From Anaerolineae bacterium (GTDB taxonomy: Bacteria; Chloroflexota; Anaerolineae; Aggregatilineales; Phototrophicaceae), in contig JALHNB010000018.1 in the NCBI GenBank assembly GCA_022843745.1, positions 1 through 64,000 of the forward strand: a stretch of 64,000 bases of DNA. The letters run 5' to 3'. The position numbers and the translations under genes are program-made. A model generated the notes under the pieces. That model was not told the DNA's origin. It worked only from the letters and a program-made list of their open reading frames with translations, and did no database searches. Shown here in pieces: positions 34,198-43,432 of this stretch (its first letter is position 1; every line of letters starts with the position of its first letter).

Positions 34198-36086
34198 TGC
34201 CCTTCCTCCCGGTAATGAAAACTGACCACGCGCCCCAGCCACGATACCCATCCCGGATCAATATCTAGACCCACGCGCCGGACGCAAATATCAGCCTGCG
34301 CGAGATTGAAAAAGATGTCGATGTGTGTGCGCGTTGCCGTGATGCGCCCTGGACGTAAAACCAGATCGGCTAATCCCAGTTGTGCATTTCGTCGCAGCCA
34401 TCGCCGCGCCGCTGTCATCCAGGCGTGGCATAGGAGATCGTGACTGGTTTTCAGCGCTGAGGGTTCAAAATCAAGTCTACTAAAAAGTGTTTGGGAATAT
34501 TGCTCCCCCTCCCTGAATTCGGGGAGGGGGTTGGGGGGTGAGGTTCTGGAATCGCCTATCCATGCCTCTATACCATCCGGCACTTCCCCTTCCCACCTCG
34601 CCAGTGCCAGTCGCCCCGACGAATCATACAGCGTGTTTTTCTCGCCCACACGCCGCAGAATGGGTTCGCCGGGATTCGCGATGCCGCTTTGCCACGATTC
34701 TGGCGCGACAAAATGGGTTTGCGGGTTATAGGCCGCGTCTGTTGCCATTACCGCGTTGATCGGATCATCATCCGGCAGGCCGAGATGCTGCCCGATATAT
34801 TGCAGCAGACGAAACGGAAACATCGCCTCGATCAATTCCGGTGTCAAAAATTCCGCGATTCCCAGCCTTGCCAGCACTGGAATCACGAAAAATAACCCAC
34901 CGTGTTGGGTTTTCATGGGTGTGTCCGGCCAGGGCGCGGGGGCAAAATCCGGTTCGACGACGATTTCGGAATCAGGCGTTTGTAGGGGCACGGCGCGCCG
35001 TGCCCCTACGGTGGACATTTCGACGGGAGGCGAAATTTTTTCGTGGTTTTCCGACTTTTGCTCATCAGTTATATCGAGGATTGGTTGTGCAGGCGAGGCA
35101 TTATTTTGCATGGGCGCATCGTCCCACAGGGATTTCCTTCGGTCACCGTGCGCCCCTACATCGTCTGAATTGGCGGTATCTGTTGGGGCGATTTTCTGAG
35201 TCGCCATTTTTTCCGGCATATGATTTTCTGTTAGAGCAGGTCTTAGACCTGCCCTTACACCTGCCACATCATCAGATGTCGTCTGTAGGGGCGCACGGCT
35301 GTGCGCCCTTTTGCCAACATTCGCGATCCCCTCAACAACCTGCGCCGCATGTGACATCAAATCGCCGTCCAGCAGCCGGATCGGATTGTCGGCTGCCAGC
35401 GCCACGCCTGCCAGCCACAAAGCCCGCGCATCATCCTGCCCCCAGCGAGGAATCCAGCGTGTCAAAATCGGCTGCCATCGCGCGGAAATTTCGATGGGCT
35501 TATCAATCATTTTCGAAGATTTTGACCAGCCAAATGCTTGTAATAACCCTGCGCCATCCTGTGGGTGGATCGCCGTCAACAGCGGGTCGAGAGCATTCTG
35601 TTCTTCGAGTGCGCCTGCCAACCGGATCGCTGCACCCAGCCCTGCCTTTGTGCGCGTCACGGTGAAAAAAATCGTGCGCAGCGCATCGTCGCGTGACATT
35701 TCCGGCTTCCATGCCGGGACAGCCAATCGCCAGAACCATGCGCTGGTTGGCTCGTGTCGCGCCAGCCGCAGTGCCAGCAAGATCGACGGCTCGGCATCAT
35801 CGCGAAAATAAACGGCTTCGCGGAGGTGCGCGGTTGAATCACTGGCGTGGACAGCGGCAACTTCCCGTAAACGGCGCTCAATCGCCAGCGCTAGTGTCGC
35901 CGAACTCGCGTCGGGGCGAATCATGCCGACATGGAGTGATTTGACCACCAGCAGCCGCCCATCGGACTCGGGCAGCGATGCGGTATGGAGTGCATCTTCC
36001 AGCAGCACCGCGCCGCGCCGAATCAAATCCTCACTGGAGCCAGTGAGGTGGACTTTGCGCGCCCGTCTTGTCTGCGGATTGAGCAT
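34194..36086 (-). CDS. Candidate tape-measure-position protein (Afp14-like position), repeat-invaded
   Basis: A 630-aa protein lying directly before the AAA+ ATPase, the place of Afp14 (tape measure) in known eCIS clusters. The N-terminus (ARKVHLTGSSEDLIRRGAVL, then a SLPESDGRLLVVKSLHVGMI strand-turn) and a C-terminal domain (LCHAWMTAARRWLRRNAQLG to the end) look conserved. The middle (about 270-540) is low complexity. At least four family 1 repeats and one family 2 repeat are embedded there in frame (translated e.g. TVGARRAVPLQT, GVRAGLRPALTE, PPNPLPEFREGEQ). Function is inferred from position only. It overlaps the ATPase start by 4 nt. Confidence 0.6.
   Translation of the reverse strand: MLNPQTRRARKVHLTGSSEDLIRRGAVLLEDALHTASLPESDGRLLVVKSLHVGMIRPDASSATLALAIERRLREVAAVHASDSTAHLREAVYFRDDAEPSILLALRLARHEPTSAWFWRLAVPAWKPEMSRDDALRTIFFTVTRTKAGLGAAIRLAGALEEQNALDPLLTAIHPQDGAGLLQAFGWSKSSKMIDKPIEISARWQPILTRWIPRWGQDDARALWLAGVALAADNPIRLLDGDLMSHAAQVVEGIANVGKRAHSRAPLQTTSDDVAGVRAGLRPALTENHMPEKMATQKIAPTDTANSDDVGAHGDRRKSLWDDAPMQNNASPAQPILDITDEQKSENHEKISPPVEMSTVGARRAVPLQTPDSEIVVEPDFAPAPWPDTPMKTQHGGLFFVIPVLARLGIAEFLTPELIEAMFPFRLLQYIGQHLGLPDDDPINAVMATDAAYNPQTHFVAPESWQSGIANPGEPILRRVGEKNTLYDSSGRLALARWEGEVPDGIEAWIGDSRTSPPNPLPEFREGEQYSQTLFSRLDFEPSALKTSHDLLCHAWMTAARRWLRRNAQLGLADLVLRPGRITATRTHIDIFFNLAQADICVRRVGLDIDPGWVSWLGRVVSFHYREEGQ
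34503..34545. repeat. Family 2 repeat inside the 630-aa gene
   Basis: CTCCCCCTCCCTGAA/TTCGGGGAGGGGG followed by TTGGGGGGTGAGGTT, in frame in the coding sequence (translated as PPNPLPEFREGEQ). Confidence 0.8.
34981..35009. repeat. Family 1 repeat inside the 630-aa gene
   Basis: TGTAGGGGCACGGCG/CGCCGTGCCCCTAC, translated as VGARRAVPLQ. Confidence 0.9.
35231..35257. repeat. Family 1 variant inside the 630-aa gene
   Basis: TTAGAGCAGGTCT/TAGACCTGCCCTTAC, translated as VRAGLRPALT. Confidence 0.75.
35284..35309. repeat. Family 1 repeat inside the 630-aa gene
   Basis: TGTAGGGGCGCACGG/CTGTGCGCCC, translated as KRAHSRAPLQ. A further half element (CGTGCGCCCCTAC) lies near 35146-35158. Confidence 0.8.
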
Positions 36087-36146
36087 TCTGCGAATATCTC
36101 CTGATTAATGTCCCTGGTTCGATGTAGACAGGTCATAGAAGGTGTC

Positions 36147-36263
36147 TAAAAACCCCTCCCTAAATCCCTCCCCACTTCGCTTCGCTCGTAGAGAGGGACT
36201 TAAAACGCTACAACTCCCCTCTCCATGAGCTTGCGAAATGGGGAGGGTTAGGGAGGGGTTTTG
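36147..36263. repeat. Long inverted repeat of family 2
   Basis: AAAACCCCTCCCTAAATCCC at the left is answered by GGGAGGGTTAGGGAGGGG at the right, about 115 bp apart, with two further inner inverted segments. It fills the intergenic space between the 1395-aa and 630-aa genes and could form a large hairpin in the eCIS transcript. Confidence 0.75.
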
Positions 36264-36268
36264 ATTTA

Positions 36269-39200
36269 TCACTTCCCATCCACTTTCAGCGCCATTGATG
36301 TCATCATGGATGCCTGTTTGGTGAACTGCACCGCCGCGTTTTTCTCCAACTGCACCGTTGGCGCATAGGTTTTGGTGATTTTCGCCGAGGCCAGTCCTGC
36401 CGATAAATCCTCGACGACGGCGTGTGCCACGACATCCGCGCCCTTATAGATGAAAACGCCCATGCCGATGCTCACTTTGCTCAGATCAACATTCAGCTTC
36501 AGGTTGCTGCCCGGTTTCACCGTCGTCGCTTCCTGGACGTTCCCGGCGATGATCTCGTTGACAGGCGCATGACTCGCCAGCAGAATTGCCACGCGAACCA
36601 CATCGTCACACATCGAGATCGCTTCGGTTTCGTTCGCGTCCACGCGGCTGTAGAGCCAATCGACCAGACCTTGCATGTCGCGCCGATCCAGATACTCGAT
36701 CTCGCCCCAGCGCGGCAAATTTGCCAGATTGCGCAGCGAGACTTCCTCGTCGTACTGGCTCAGGCGCTCCGCCCATTCCAGCCTGATGCGCGGGAGGACA
36801 GCCCCGAACGATTCGTAGAGGCAGCCTGCGACATGGGCGATATTATTCAACTCGGCTGTGGCTTCGTTAATCACGTCGCTGCGACCATGTGGTGCGTCGC
36901 GCAGATCGCCGAGTGACAGATTGCCAATCGCGTTATCACGGGTGCTTTTCCAGCCCAGGTTGATGAGGCTGGCGAGATTCAACTGTGCCGTTTGTGCCCG
37001 GTACTGGGTGACGACGGCTTGCTGTGCGGCGAATGTTTTGTTGATGCTCAGGCCGAGTGCGCTGCTGGTGGTCGCCGCCAGAATTTTCGGAGCGGCATTC
37101 ACTTTGATCTGGGCGCGGTTTTTGGCGCTGACCAGCGTTTCTTGCAGCAGCGTGATATTGTTGAGCCGATCCAGCAGCGGCGAAACATATTTCAGCCATT
37201 TTAACGGCACATCGCTGAACAGATCGATCATTGCCCGCAGGTCGGAAGGGATTGTCACCCCGCGCGAGAGACAGGTCGGCAGCGGTGCGGCGGTCAGGCC
37301 AGGATTCACCTGGCGGTGCGGCGCAGTTGTCAGCACATTGCTCAAACGTGGGCGATAATACGCCAGATACGGCACATGCTCTTGCAGGATGAGGGTACGC
37401 CGCGCGTTGATGTTGTCGATGCGCCCCTGTTCCTCCGCCAACAATGCCCGCGCCACCGAAACGTCGTGCCGCGCTTCGGCGACTTCATCACCGATCACTT
37501 TCAGGCGGTTGTCTGCATCGCCTGTGATCGCCTGCAATTTTTTCAGTGTATCCTCGCAGCGGGCAACCGCCGTCCGATACGAACGGACGCGGCCTTCGAT
37601 CTGCCGCAGCGTGTTGATCGCGTGTTCCGATACGTCCACTGCCGCCGAGAAAAAGTCAGCTTCATCGGCATCGCGCGGGTCGGGGTCGTTCAGAATGAAG
37701 TCAAAATCGCGGCTGGTCATGTCAATAAATCGCTTGGTCTGGCGGATAGGCCGACCATTTTCGTCATCATAAATCGGCTGACCGTCGGCGTTCAGCAGTG
37801 CCAGGCCGGGAACTTGCACATCGTCCAGATTCAGATCGAGCGTTGTCAGGTTTTTGATGACCTCATATTTACCCGCGCTGCTGGCGACTTTGGTTTCATT
37901 CGGCGGCGGGTTGGTTAGGCGTTCGGCGACAGTCACCGTGCGGAAATCAAACGTTTTGCCCACGACATAGGATTGGTCGGTAATCGCCTCAATCGGGTCA
38001 ACCGTCGGCGCGGCAGGCTGGAGCAGCTTGCTCGAAACGCGCGTTGTCATCTGTATCTTTTCAGCATCGGTTTTCAGCAGATTTAACTCGTCGCTGAGGG
38101 GTGATCTGGTCGGCAGATTCAGAATCGGCGAGGTCAGGTCAGCCAGAATAGCCATCTGGAGGCTGGTATCAACGACAGGCTTTGCAACGGTTACGTGCAG
38201 TTCGCTCACTGGCGCACGGATGCCTGCGATGGGTGTCACGATTCCCGCTGCCTTCGCGACAGATGCAGTGGCCTTAGCCGTCGCTTTCGCGCCTTTTATC
38301 GTGCCAGCGGTGGAAGTTGTCCGCGCGCCCTTGATCGTCGAGACATATTCGTTAAGCTGTTCGCGGGTAGCGACGGCGGTATCCCCCTGGGCGATTTCTG
38401 CGAGCGCGGTAGAGGTCGCCAGACGGCTGGCGGCCTGTGTGCCGAGCATGATCTGACGCAGGCGATAAATATTGGTCTGCGCCTGCAAAAACCCCATATC
38501 GATTCGATCATCCGCCGCCTGAAGTTTGGCTTTCAGATAATCAATGAACTTAATCAGCCCCAGATTGTCGAGTTGGGCGACTTCGTTGCTCTGCGACAGT
38601 TTATAGAGCGTATCCACCACATTATCGAGATTAACGTTGGAGTTGGGGAACATGCCCTTGAGCAGTTCGCGTATTTTTTCGCGGATGTCTACTTCCATGA
38701 CCGCGCTAAAAACCAGAAATCCCTGATCTTTGTCATCGCGCTCATAGCGAAGCCCAGGAATATCGTTATTATCAAAGTTGTCCGGGAATGCCACCCGCGC
38801 TTCTGATCGCAGTGGTGTGCTGGACAGCAGATACGCGCGTAGTTCTTCGATCAGCGTCACCCGCCGCACCCCTGCCGCATCCACGACAGTGCCGTATTCC
38901 ACTTCCGGGTTTTTCAACTGTTCGTCGGTTTCATCAATCGGCTCAAACAGTGTTTCGGGCGTTTCCAGTGCGCCTGGGTCAGGATTAGGAAAAGTGATTG
39001 CTGTACCCGTTGACGCTTTGGTGAGCAGGCTGATTATATCGCGCACGAAACCGCGTCGGCTTAACCAGCGTCCGCGCCGCGTGACAAATTCGTCAATCGC
39101 TTCCTGAAATTCCGCGCTGATCGCTTCGGTTTGCAACAGACCGCGTTCATACCAGATTTGCGGCACGGGCACGAGTACCCGCACGCGATCTGGCACGTCC

Positions 39201-40456
39201 AGGTCAAACGGATCGAGCGCCGCGCTGCCTTCAATCGCCGCGTCAAGCTGCTCAATCGGGATCGGTACGGCATCCACTGAATAATTCGGCGGGAAGAACA
39301 GGTCTTCCGTCGCGCCCTCACGCGGGTTCAATACTTCGCGCGGCAGTAATCCGGCTGGTGGAAGATGCTGATATTCGTGTCGCAGGTCTTCAAACGGCAC
39401 ATTATCGAGCGTCGCTTCGGAAATCTGATCGGTAAACTGCTGCACCCGCGCCTGCCATAAAAATGGATTGCCGCTCCCTGCCAACTGCCAGAGCACAGGC
39501 GTTCCGAAGGGAGTCGCGCTGCCCAGCGAAGTATGATCCTGCAAGGCGCGATAGGCCAGTCCGTTGTAAATGACAACCATGCCGATTTCGTAAAATTCGC
39601 CGACCCGCCAGTTACCGATTGGGCTGAAAATGCGGATCGTCCGGCGGCGCTGTGGTTTGCCCCCGGCGCGTACCACCGCATAGCGATCCAGAAACAGCGG
39701 TGTCCAGTCGTCGGCAAAGCCTACCAAGCCGACGGGTACGCCCAATTCATTCCAGGGCATAAGTTCGTCTTCAGCTTTGGCTTTTTCGGCCTCAAAAATG
39801 GCGTGTGCCAGACGGTTGCGCCAAGTTGCGGAAGGTGTCGAGTCCGGCAGCGCGATTCGCGTCGTCGGCCAGGCGTAAAACACCAGACGAACGGCATCCG
39901 CCAACTGCCAATCATCAAAAGCATCGTTGGCGGGGTCAATTTCGCATTCATCGCCAGCTTTTAGCCGCCCGATGAGCGCGGCGGTTACGGGTTGCAGCAC
40001 CAGAACGCCCGCACGTGGCAGGTCAATGCCATCGTCGATCAGGTCGCCGAGCGTGCTTTCCAGCGAAATATGATCGCCCAATCCGTTTAATCCCGGTGGC
40101 AAAAAAACCAGCGTCGAGCGCACATTGACGCGCATTCCCTGCGGCATCACCAAATCTTCACCGCTGGCGGCAATCCCCGCCCCACCGAGCAGATGATAAA
40201 AATAATCGCCGCTGAGGTCGAGTTCAAGCGCAGCTTCCAGCCCGGTGACGACACCTGCGGACAAGAGCTGTCCGCGCATGGCGAGGCGACCATCACGTCC
40301 GGTTTGCTCGGTGGTCAACGCGACATCGCTCAACGAACGCCCGGTATAAAAGTTCAGCCGCCGCCGCCAATCCGCGCCGATCTCCGGCTTCATCTCCGGG
40401 TTGACGGCGATGACTCGTTCGCCCTTCGCGGGGTTGAAAATGCGTTTGACTTTCAT
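36269..40456 (-). CDS. Large eCIS structural protein, 1395 aa
   Basis: Not assignable to a named family. The first 130 residues contain the module shared with the two proteins upstream (FYTGRSLSDVALTTEQ, RGQLLSAGVVTGLEAALELD). A middle domain (about 300-600) is mixed. Residues about 600-1050 are largely alpha-helical with Ala/Thr-rich stretches and coiled-coil segments (ADDRIDMGFLQAQTNIYRLR; RSYRTAVARCEDTLKKLQAI), and the C-terminus is a small beta domain. Its length and helicity make it a candidate baseplate-fibre or particle-length protein. It overlaps the upstream gene by ATGA. Confidence 0.65.
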   Translation of the reverse strand: MKVKRIFNPAKGERVIAVNPEMKPEIGADWRRRLNFYTGRSLSDVALTTEQTGRDGRLAMRGQLLSAGVVTGLEAALELDLSGDYFYHLLGGAGIAASGEDLVMPQGMRVNVRSTLVFLPPGLNGLGDHISLESTLGDLIDDGIDLPRAGVLVLQPVTAALIGRLKAGDECEIDPANDAFDDWQLADAVRLVFYAWPTTRIALPDSTPSATWRNRLAHAIFEAEKAKAEDELMPWNELGVPVGLVGFADDWTPLFLDRYAVVRAGGKPQRRRTIRIFSPIGNWRVGEFYEIGMVVIYNGLAYRALQDHTSLGSATPFGTPVLWQLAGSGNPFLWQARVQQFTDQISEATLDNVPFEDLRHEYQHLPPAGLLPREVLNPREGATEDLFFPPNYSVDAVPIPIEQLDAAIEGSAALDPFDLDVPDRVRVLVPVPQIWYERGLLQTEAISAEFQEAIDEFVTRRGRWLSRRGFVRDIISLLTKASTGTAITFPNPDPGALETPETLFEPIDETDEQLKNPEVEYGTVVDAAGVRRVTLIEELRAYLLSSTPLRSEARVAFPDNFDNNDIPGLRYERDDKDQGFLVFSAVMEVDIREKIRELLKGMFPNSNVNLDNVVDTLYKLSQSNEVAQLDNLGLIKFIDYLKAKLQAADDRIDMGFLQAQTNIYRLRQIMLGTQAASRLATSTALAEIAQGDTAVATREQLNEYVSTIKGARTTSTAGTIKGAKATAKATASVAKAAGIVTPIAGIRAPVSELHVTVAKPVVDTSLQMAILADLTSPILNLPTRSPLSDELNLLKTDAEKIQMTTRVSSKLLQPAAPTVDPIEAITDQSYVVGKTFDFRTVTVAERLTNPPPNETKVASSAGKYEVIKNLTTLDLNLDDVQVPGLALLNADGQPIYDDENGRPIRQTKRFIDMTSRDFDFILNDPDPRDADEADFFSAAVDVSEHAINTLRQIEGRVRSYRTAVARCEDTLKKLQAITGDADNRLKVIGDEVAEARHDVSVARALLAEEQGRIDNINARRTLILQEHVPYLAYYRPRLSNVLTTAPHRQVNPGLTAAPLPTCLSRGVTIPSDLRAMIDLFSDVPLKWLKYVSPLLDRLNNITLLQETLVSAKNRAQIKVNAAPKILAATTSSALGLSINKTFAAQQAVVTQYRAQTAQLNLASLINLGWKSTRDNAIGNLSLGDLRDAPHGRSDVINEATAELNNIAHVAGCLYESFGAVLPRIRLEWAERLSQYDEEVSLRNLANLPRWGEIEYLDRRDMQGLVDWLYSRVDANETEAISMCDDVVRVAILLASHAPVNEIIAGNVQEATTVKPGSNLKLNVDLSKVSIGMGVFIYKGADVVAHAVVEDLSAGLASAKITKTYAPTVQLEKNAAVQFTKQASMMTSMALKVDGK

Positions 40457-42393
40457 CTTCCACCTATTGAATCTAGCTCTTTGGTGACAGCTTCGACCAC
40501 TCTTTCATACTGCTCATCGAGCGCGAGTTTCGCCAGTTCGGTCATGCTTTCTTCGGTCAGCAGTTTGCTTCTGCGGTTCTTGCGGGCGATAAAGTCCAGT
40601 TCCGGCACAACGCCCGCCCTCGAAAACGCATCCAACACTTTTGTCTCTTCGATGGCTGGGAAATTTTTGCTAATCACGGTTAGCCCTTTGCCCAGGTCGG
40701 GTTGGGTGTAACGTTCGCCCGCACCGCGCACCCGTGCCACGTCAATTTTTTCGATCATCGACATTTCGATCACCAGCGCCCGCGTGAAAGTTTCTGATTG
40801 GGCGACACTGGCGGTATCCAGCAGCCCATTAAATTCGGCGGTGGCCTGTCGGCTTGCCATCGAGGACATGGCGCGGTCATACGGCTCTACGAGATCAAAA
40901 CGCCGTATCCGATCTGTTACCGATTCGTCGGGATTGGGTGGCTCATCGACAGGTGGCTCGTCGGGATTCTCGTCCACAGGTGGCTCGTCTATCGGCGGTT
41001 CTTCGTCCACAGGCGGGCGAAGGATGACGACTTTTTCGCCTTCCAGATCGGCGCTGTAGGCCAGATTACGGCGGCGCACGTACCATAATTCGGGCGCGGC
41101 GTTATAGGCTTCGCGCCATGCCACATCCACCACATTTTCCGGCTCAAGAATCGGTGGCAGCGGGCGGCGCGGCAGGCGTAAACCTTGCAGAATCTCCAAC
41201 GGCTTGCGCTGCGCGATGATCCCCGGTGCGGCAGGACGCAGGGTACGAATCACATTTTCCAGTCGGTTGAGCAGTAATCGTAAATCGCTGCGGGAAAGCG
41301 GAATCAGGATCAGCACCGAGGTTGATTCCTGCTCATCTTCGCCCAATGTCAGGTCAATTGGCGGCAGCAGAATGCTTTCTTCCAGAAGTGCGCTCAGTTC
41401 GTCATTCGGGATGACGGATACTTCGACATTCACCTGCGCCGGAAAATAGGTGTGCGAAAAATCGCGCACATCGAGCGAGGCTTTGGGCATCCGTCCGCCG
41501 GGGGGCAGTACGCGGAAATAATCGGACGCGGAGAAGCGCGTCGTCTGCTGGGCGTTGCCGCGTTCCTGGAGAATTTCGTTCAAATGGCGGTCATATTGCA
41601 GCAAATGAGCTTCACGCGCTGCACGGGGTGAAAATCCCAGCCCCAGCACATCGCCATGTTCCGCGCCAACTTCGCGCCGGATGAGATAGGGGTCGATCCA
41701 GTCCACCGTGCCGCGATTGAGCGCCACCACCGCCAGCGGCAAAACGCCCTGCGGCAGCGAACGCTGGGCGTTGCCGATGAAAAATTCGTAAGCCAGATCA
41801 GCCCGCCGCTGGTCAAGTTCGCGGCTGGTGCGACCATCGGCATACGGGATCAGCGTGGCGGCTGTCGCTTCGATAATGTCGCCGTCTTCCGTCGAGCGAT
41901 CCCCGGTAATCGAGGTCGGGTACTGAGCAATCGGGTTCGCGCTGAATTCCACCGCCCGCAGCGCCACGATAAAAATGCCAGAAAGCGTTCGTGCGGGATC
42001 ACGCGGAAATTTCATCAGCCCAAACGCCACATCGAGGCGCTGAATTTCAGGGATATTGGTCAGGCGCATGTCGAGAGTCGTCGGCAGCACCACCAGTTCG
42101 CCCAGCGGCGTGATGCCCTGCCCTGGCGTGATGCGCAGCGAATTGACCCCCTGCCCCTGGACGACATCCAGCCCGCTGACCACGCCGTAGCCCCCGGCGC
42201 GTCCCAGATCGGCCTGCCGCGTGAGAAAATAATTCTGCTCACGGGTGAGGTCGCCTGCTGTCAGGAAGCGCCCATCAAAATACAGCGGGCGGCGGCGGCG
42301 ATCATCAATAATGAGTGCGCCTGTCGCTTTTAATTTTTCGACTTCATCACTGTCGAGCCGTTCACGCGCTGGCCCTCGACTCAGGTTTAACAT
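40453..42393 (-). CDS. eCIS fibre/baseplate-associated protein, 646 aa
   Basis: The start is set at ATG 42393 (MLNLSRGPARERLDSDEVEK) because GAAGGAAGGG lies just upstream; the frame is open 10 codons further. The N-terminal module (about 30-130) contains YFDGRFLTAGDLTREQNYFL, GGYGVVSGLDV and ITPGQGITPLGELVVLP, shared with its two neighbours. A Pro/Asp/Glu-rich linker (repeating PPVDE, about residues 490-525) separates the main body from a small helical C-terminal domain. Probably a particle surface or baseplate accessory protein. Confidence 0.65.
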   Translation of the reverse strand: MLNLSRGPARERLDSDEVEKLKATGALIIDDRRRRPLYFDGRFLTAGDLTREQNYFLTRQADLGRAGGYGVVSGLDVVQGQGVNSLRITPGQGITPLGELVVLPTTLDMRLTNIPEIQRLDVAFGLMKFPRDPARTLSGIFIVALRAVEFSANPIAQYPTSITGDRSTEDGDIIEATAATLIPYADGRTSRELDQRRADLAYEFFIGNAQRSLPQGVLPLAVVALNRGTVDWIDPYLIRREVGAEHGDVLGLGFSPRAAREAHLLQYDRHLNEILQERGNAQQTTRFSASDYFRVLPPGGRMPKASLDVRDFSHTYFPAQVNVEVSVIPNDELSALLEESILLPPIDLTLGEDEQESTSVLILIPLSRSDLRLLLNRLENVIRTLRPAAPGIIAQRKPLEILQGLRLPRRPLPPILEPENVVDVAWREAYNAAPELWYVRRRNLAYSADLEGEKVVILRPPVDEEPPIDEPPVDENPDEPPVDEPPNPDESVTDRIRRFDLVEPYDRAMSSMASRQATAEFNGLLDTASVAQSETFTRALVIEMSMIEKIDVARVRGAGERYTQPDLGKGLTVISKNFPAIEETKVLDAFSRAGVVPELDFIARKNRRSKLLTEESMTELAKLALDEQYERVVEAVTKELDSIGGR

Positions 42394-42433
42394 TATCGTC
42401 ACCCTTCCTTCAGAAGAAATCATGCTTGTTTTC

Positions 42434-42463
42434 TGTAGGGGCGCAATATATTGCGCCCCTACA
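42434..42463. repeat. Family 1 palindromic repeat (perfect 30-bp palindrome)
   Basis: TGTAGGGGCGCAATA followed by its exact complement, in the gap between two eCIS fibre genes. Confidence 0.9.
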
Positions 42464-42505
42464 AACCCGCGTTGTCAACTAGCCGTCTTTATCTGCACAA
42501 AACCC

Positions 42506-43378
42506 CTAGCCCAACCAATTCAATAACGCGCCTGTCGTGTACACGAACTGGCGGACATCATTCTGCACCACTACGTCCTGCGCCATATCGCGCTGCGGTG
42601 GGTCGGCGGCATCCAGCGGGATAACCAGCCGCGCCAGGAAAACTGCCGTCGGGTTTTGCCCCGCCACGTGTTCTGGCAGCGGCGTGGGGCCGCGCTCGTC
42701 CCAGGCATCCGTTCCTTCGCGCCACGAGTCAAAAATAATTTCGTGAACGCGGTCACGTCGCGCAGTTGGGTCGCCGAGTGTGCCGACTTCCGCCCAGGGA
42801 CTTGTCGGCAGCGGCGCATCAATCGCATCGCGCACGATCAATTCGAGATCGTAAAAATCGCGCAGGCGTGAGGGCTGCACTGCATCCAGCGCGTCAAATG
42901 GCCCGGCGGCGAAGGCAGGCGTTTTGCCCCGTTCACAGGCGACAAAATTGACGAATACGTCGGCGATGACGGCATTCGGGAAATTCAACGCGCCCACCGT
43001 GACATTCGGCAAAATCACCAGTTGATTCACGCCGCGTTTGCCATCGAACCAGCGATCTAGGCGTAGGCAGGCTGTCGCCGGGACTTCGATCACCCGCCCC
43101 AGTCGATCCAGCGCGATCCCCGGCCTAACGAGCAGACGTTCCTCGCGACCATCGGGAAAATTCGGATCATCGCCCGGTTCAAGCGGCGGTTCCCAATCCA
43201 CACGCAGGCCGGAAGCCGTTCCGCTGCCGTGCAGATAGGCCAGCGCCCGCGCCAACCGTCCCCGGTGATAATTCTGCTCGACCTCGAAATCCAGCGCGTC
43301 CAGCAGCACGCCCGTCGCATACACTACGCGATCCGGGCTGCTCGGCACTTTTTCCAGCGTATCAATTCGGGTACTCAT
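42506..43378 (-). CDS. eCIS fibre/baseplate-associated protein, 290 aa
   Basis: The shortest of three neighbouring paralogues. The shared N-terminal module is YATGVLLDALDFEVEQNYHR, ALAYLHGSGTASGLRV and LVRPGIALDRLGRVIEVPA (about residues 19-110). The C-terminal part is beta-rich. There is no enzyme motif. The start codon belongs to a triplicated 20-bp unit (43373-43432) that carries its ribosome-binding site. Confidence 0.65.
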   Translation of the reverse strand: MSTRIDTLEKVPSSPDRVVYATGVLLDALDFEVEQNYHRGRLARALAYLHGSGTASGLRVDWEPPLEPGDDPNFPDGREERLLVRPGIALDRLGRVIEVPATACLRLDRWFDGKRGVNQLVILPNVTVGALNFPNAVIADVFVNFVACERGKTPAFAAGPFDALDAVQPSRLRDFYDLELIVRDAIDAPLPTSPWAEVGTLGDPTARRDRVHEIIFDSWREGTDAWDERGPTPLPEHVAGQNPTAVFLARLVIPLDAADPPQRDMAQDVVVQNDVRQFVYTTGALLNWLG

Positions 43379-43432
43379 AGCGCGTTTCCTTTACTCATGG
43401 CGCGTTTCCTTTACTCATGGCGCGTTTCCTTT
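43373..43432. repeat. 20-bp tandem repeat (3 copies) carrying ribosome-binding site and start codon
   Basis: Minus-strand unit AAAGGAAACGCGCCATGAGT repeated three times; the last copy has CTATGAGT. Each unit has an AAAGGA site and an ATGA stop/start overlap. Two 7-codon mini-ORFs (MSKGNAP and MSKGNAL) link the stop of the 105-aa gene to the start of the 290-aa gene. Confidence 0.9.
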
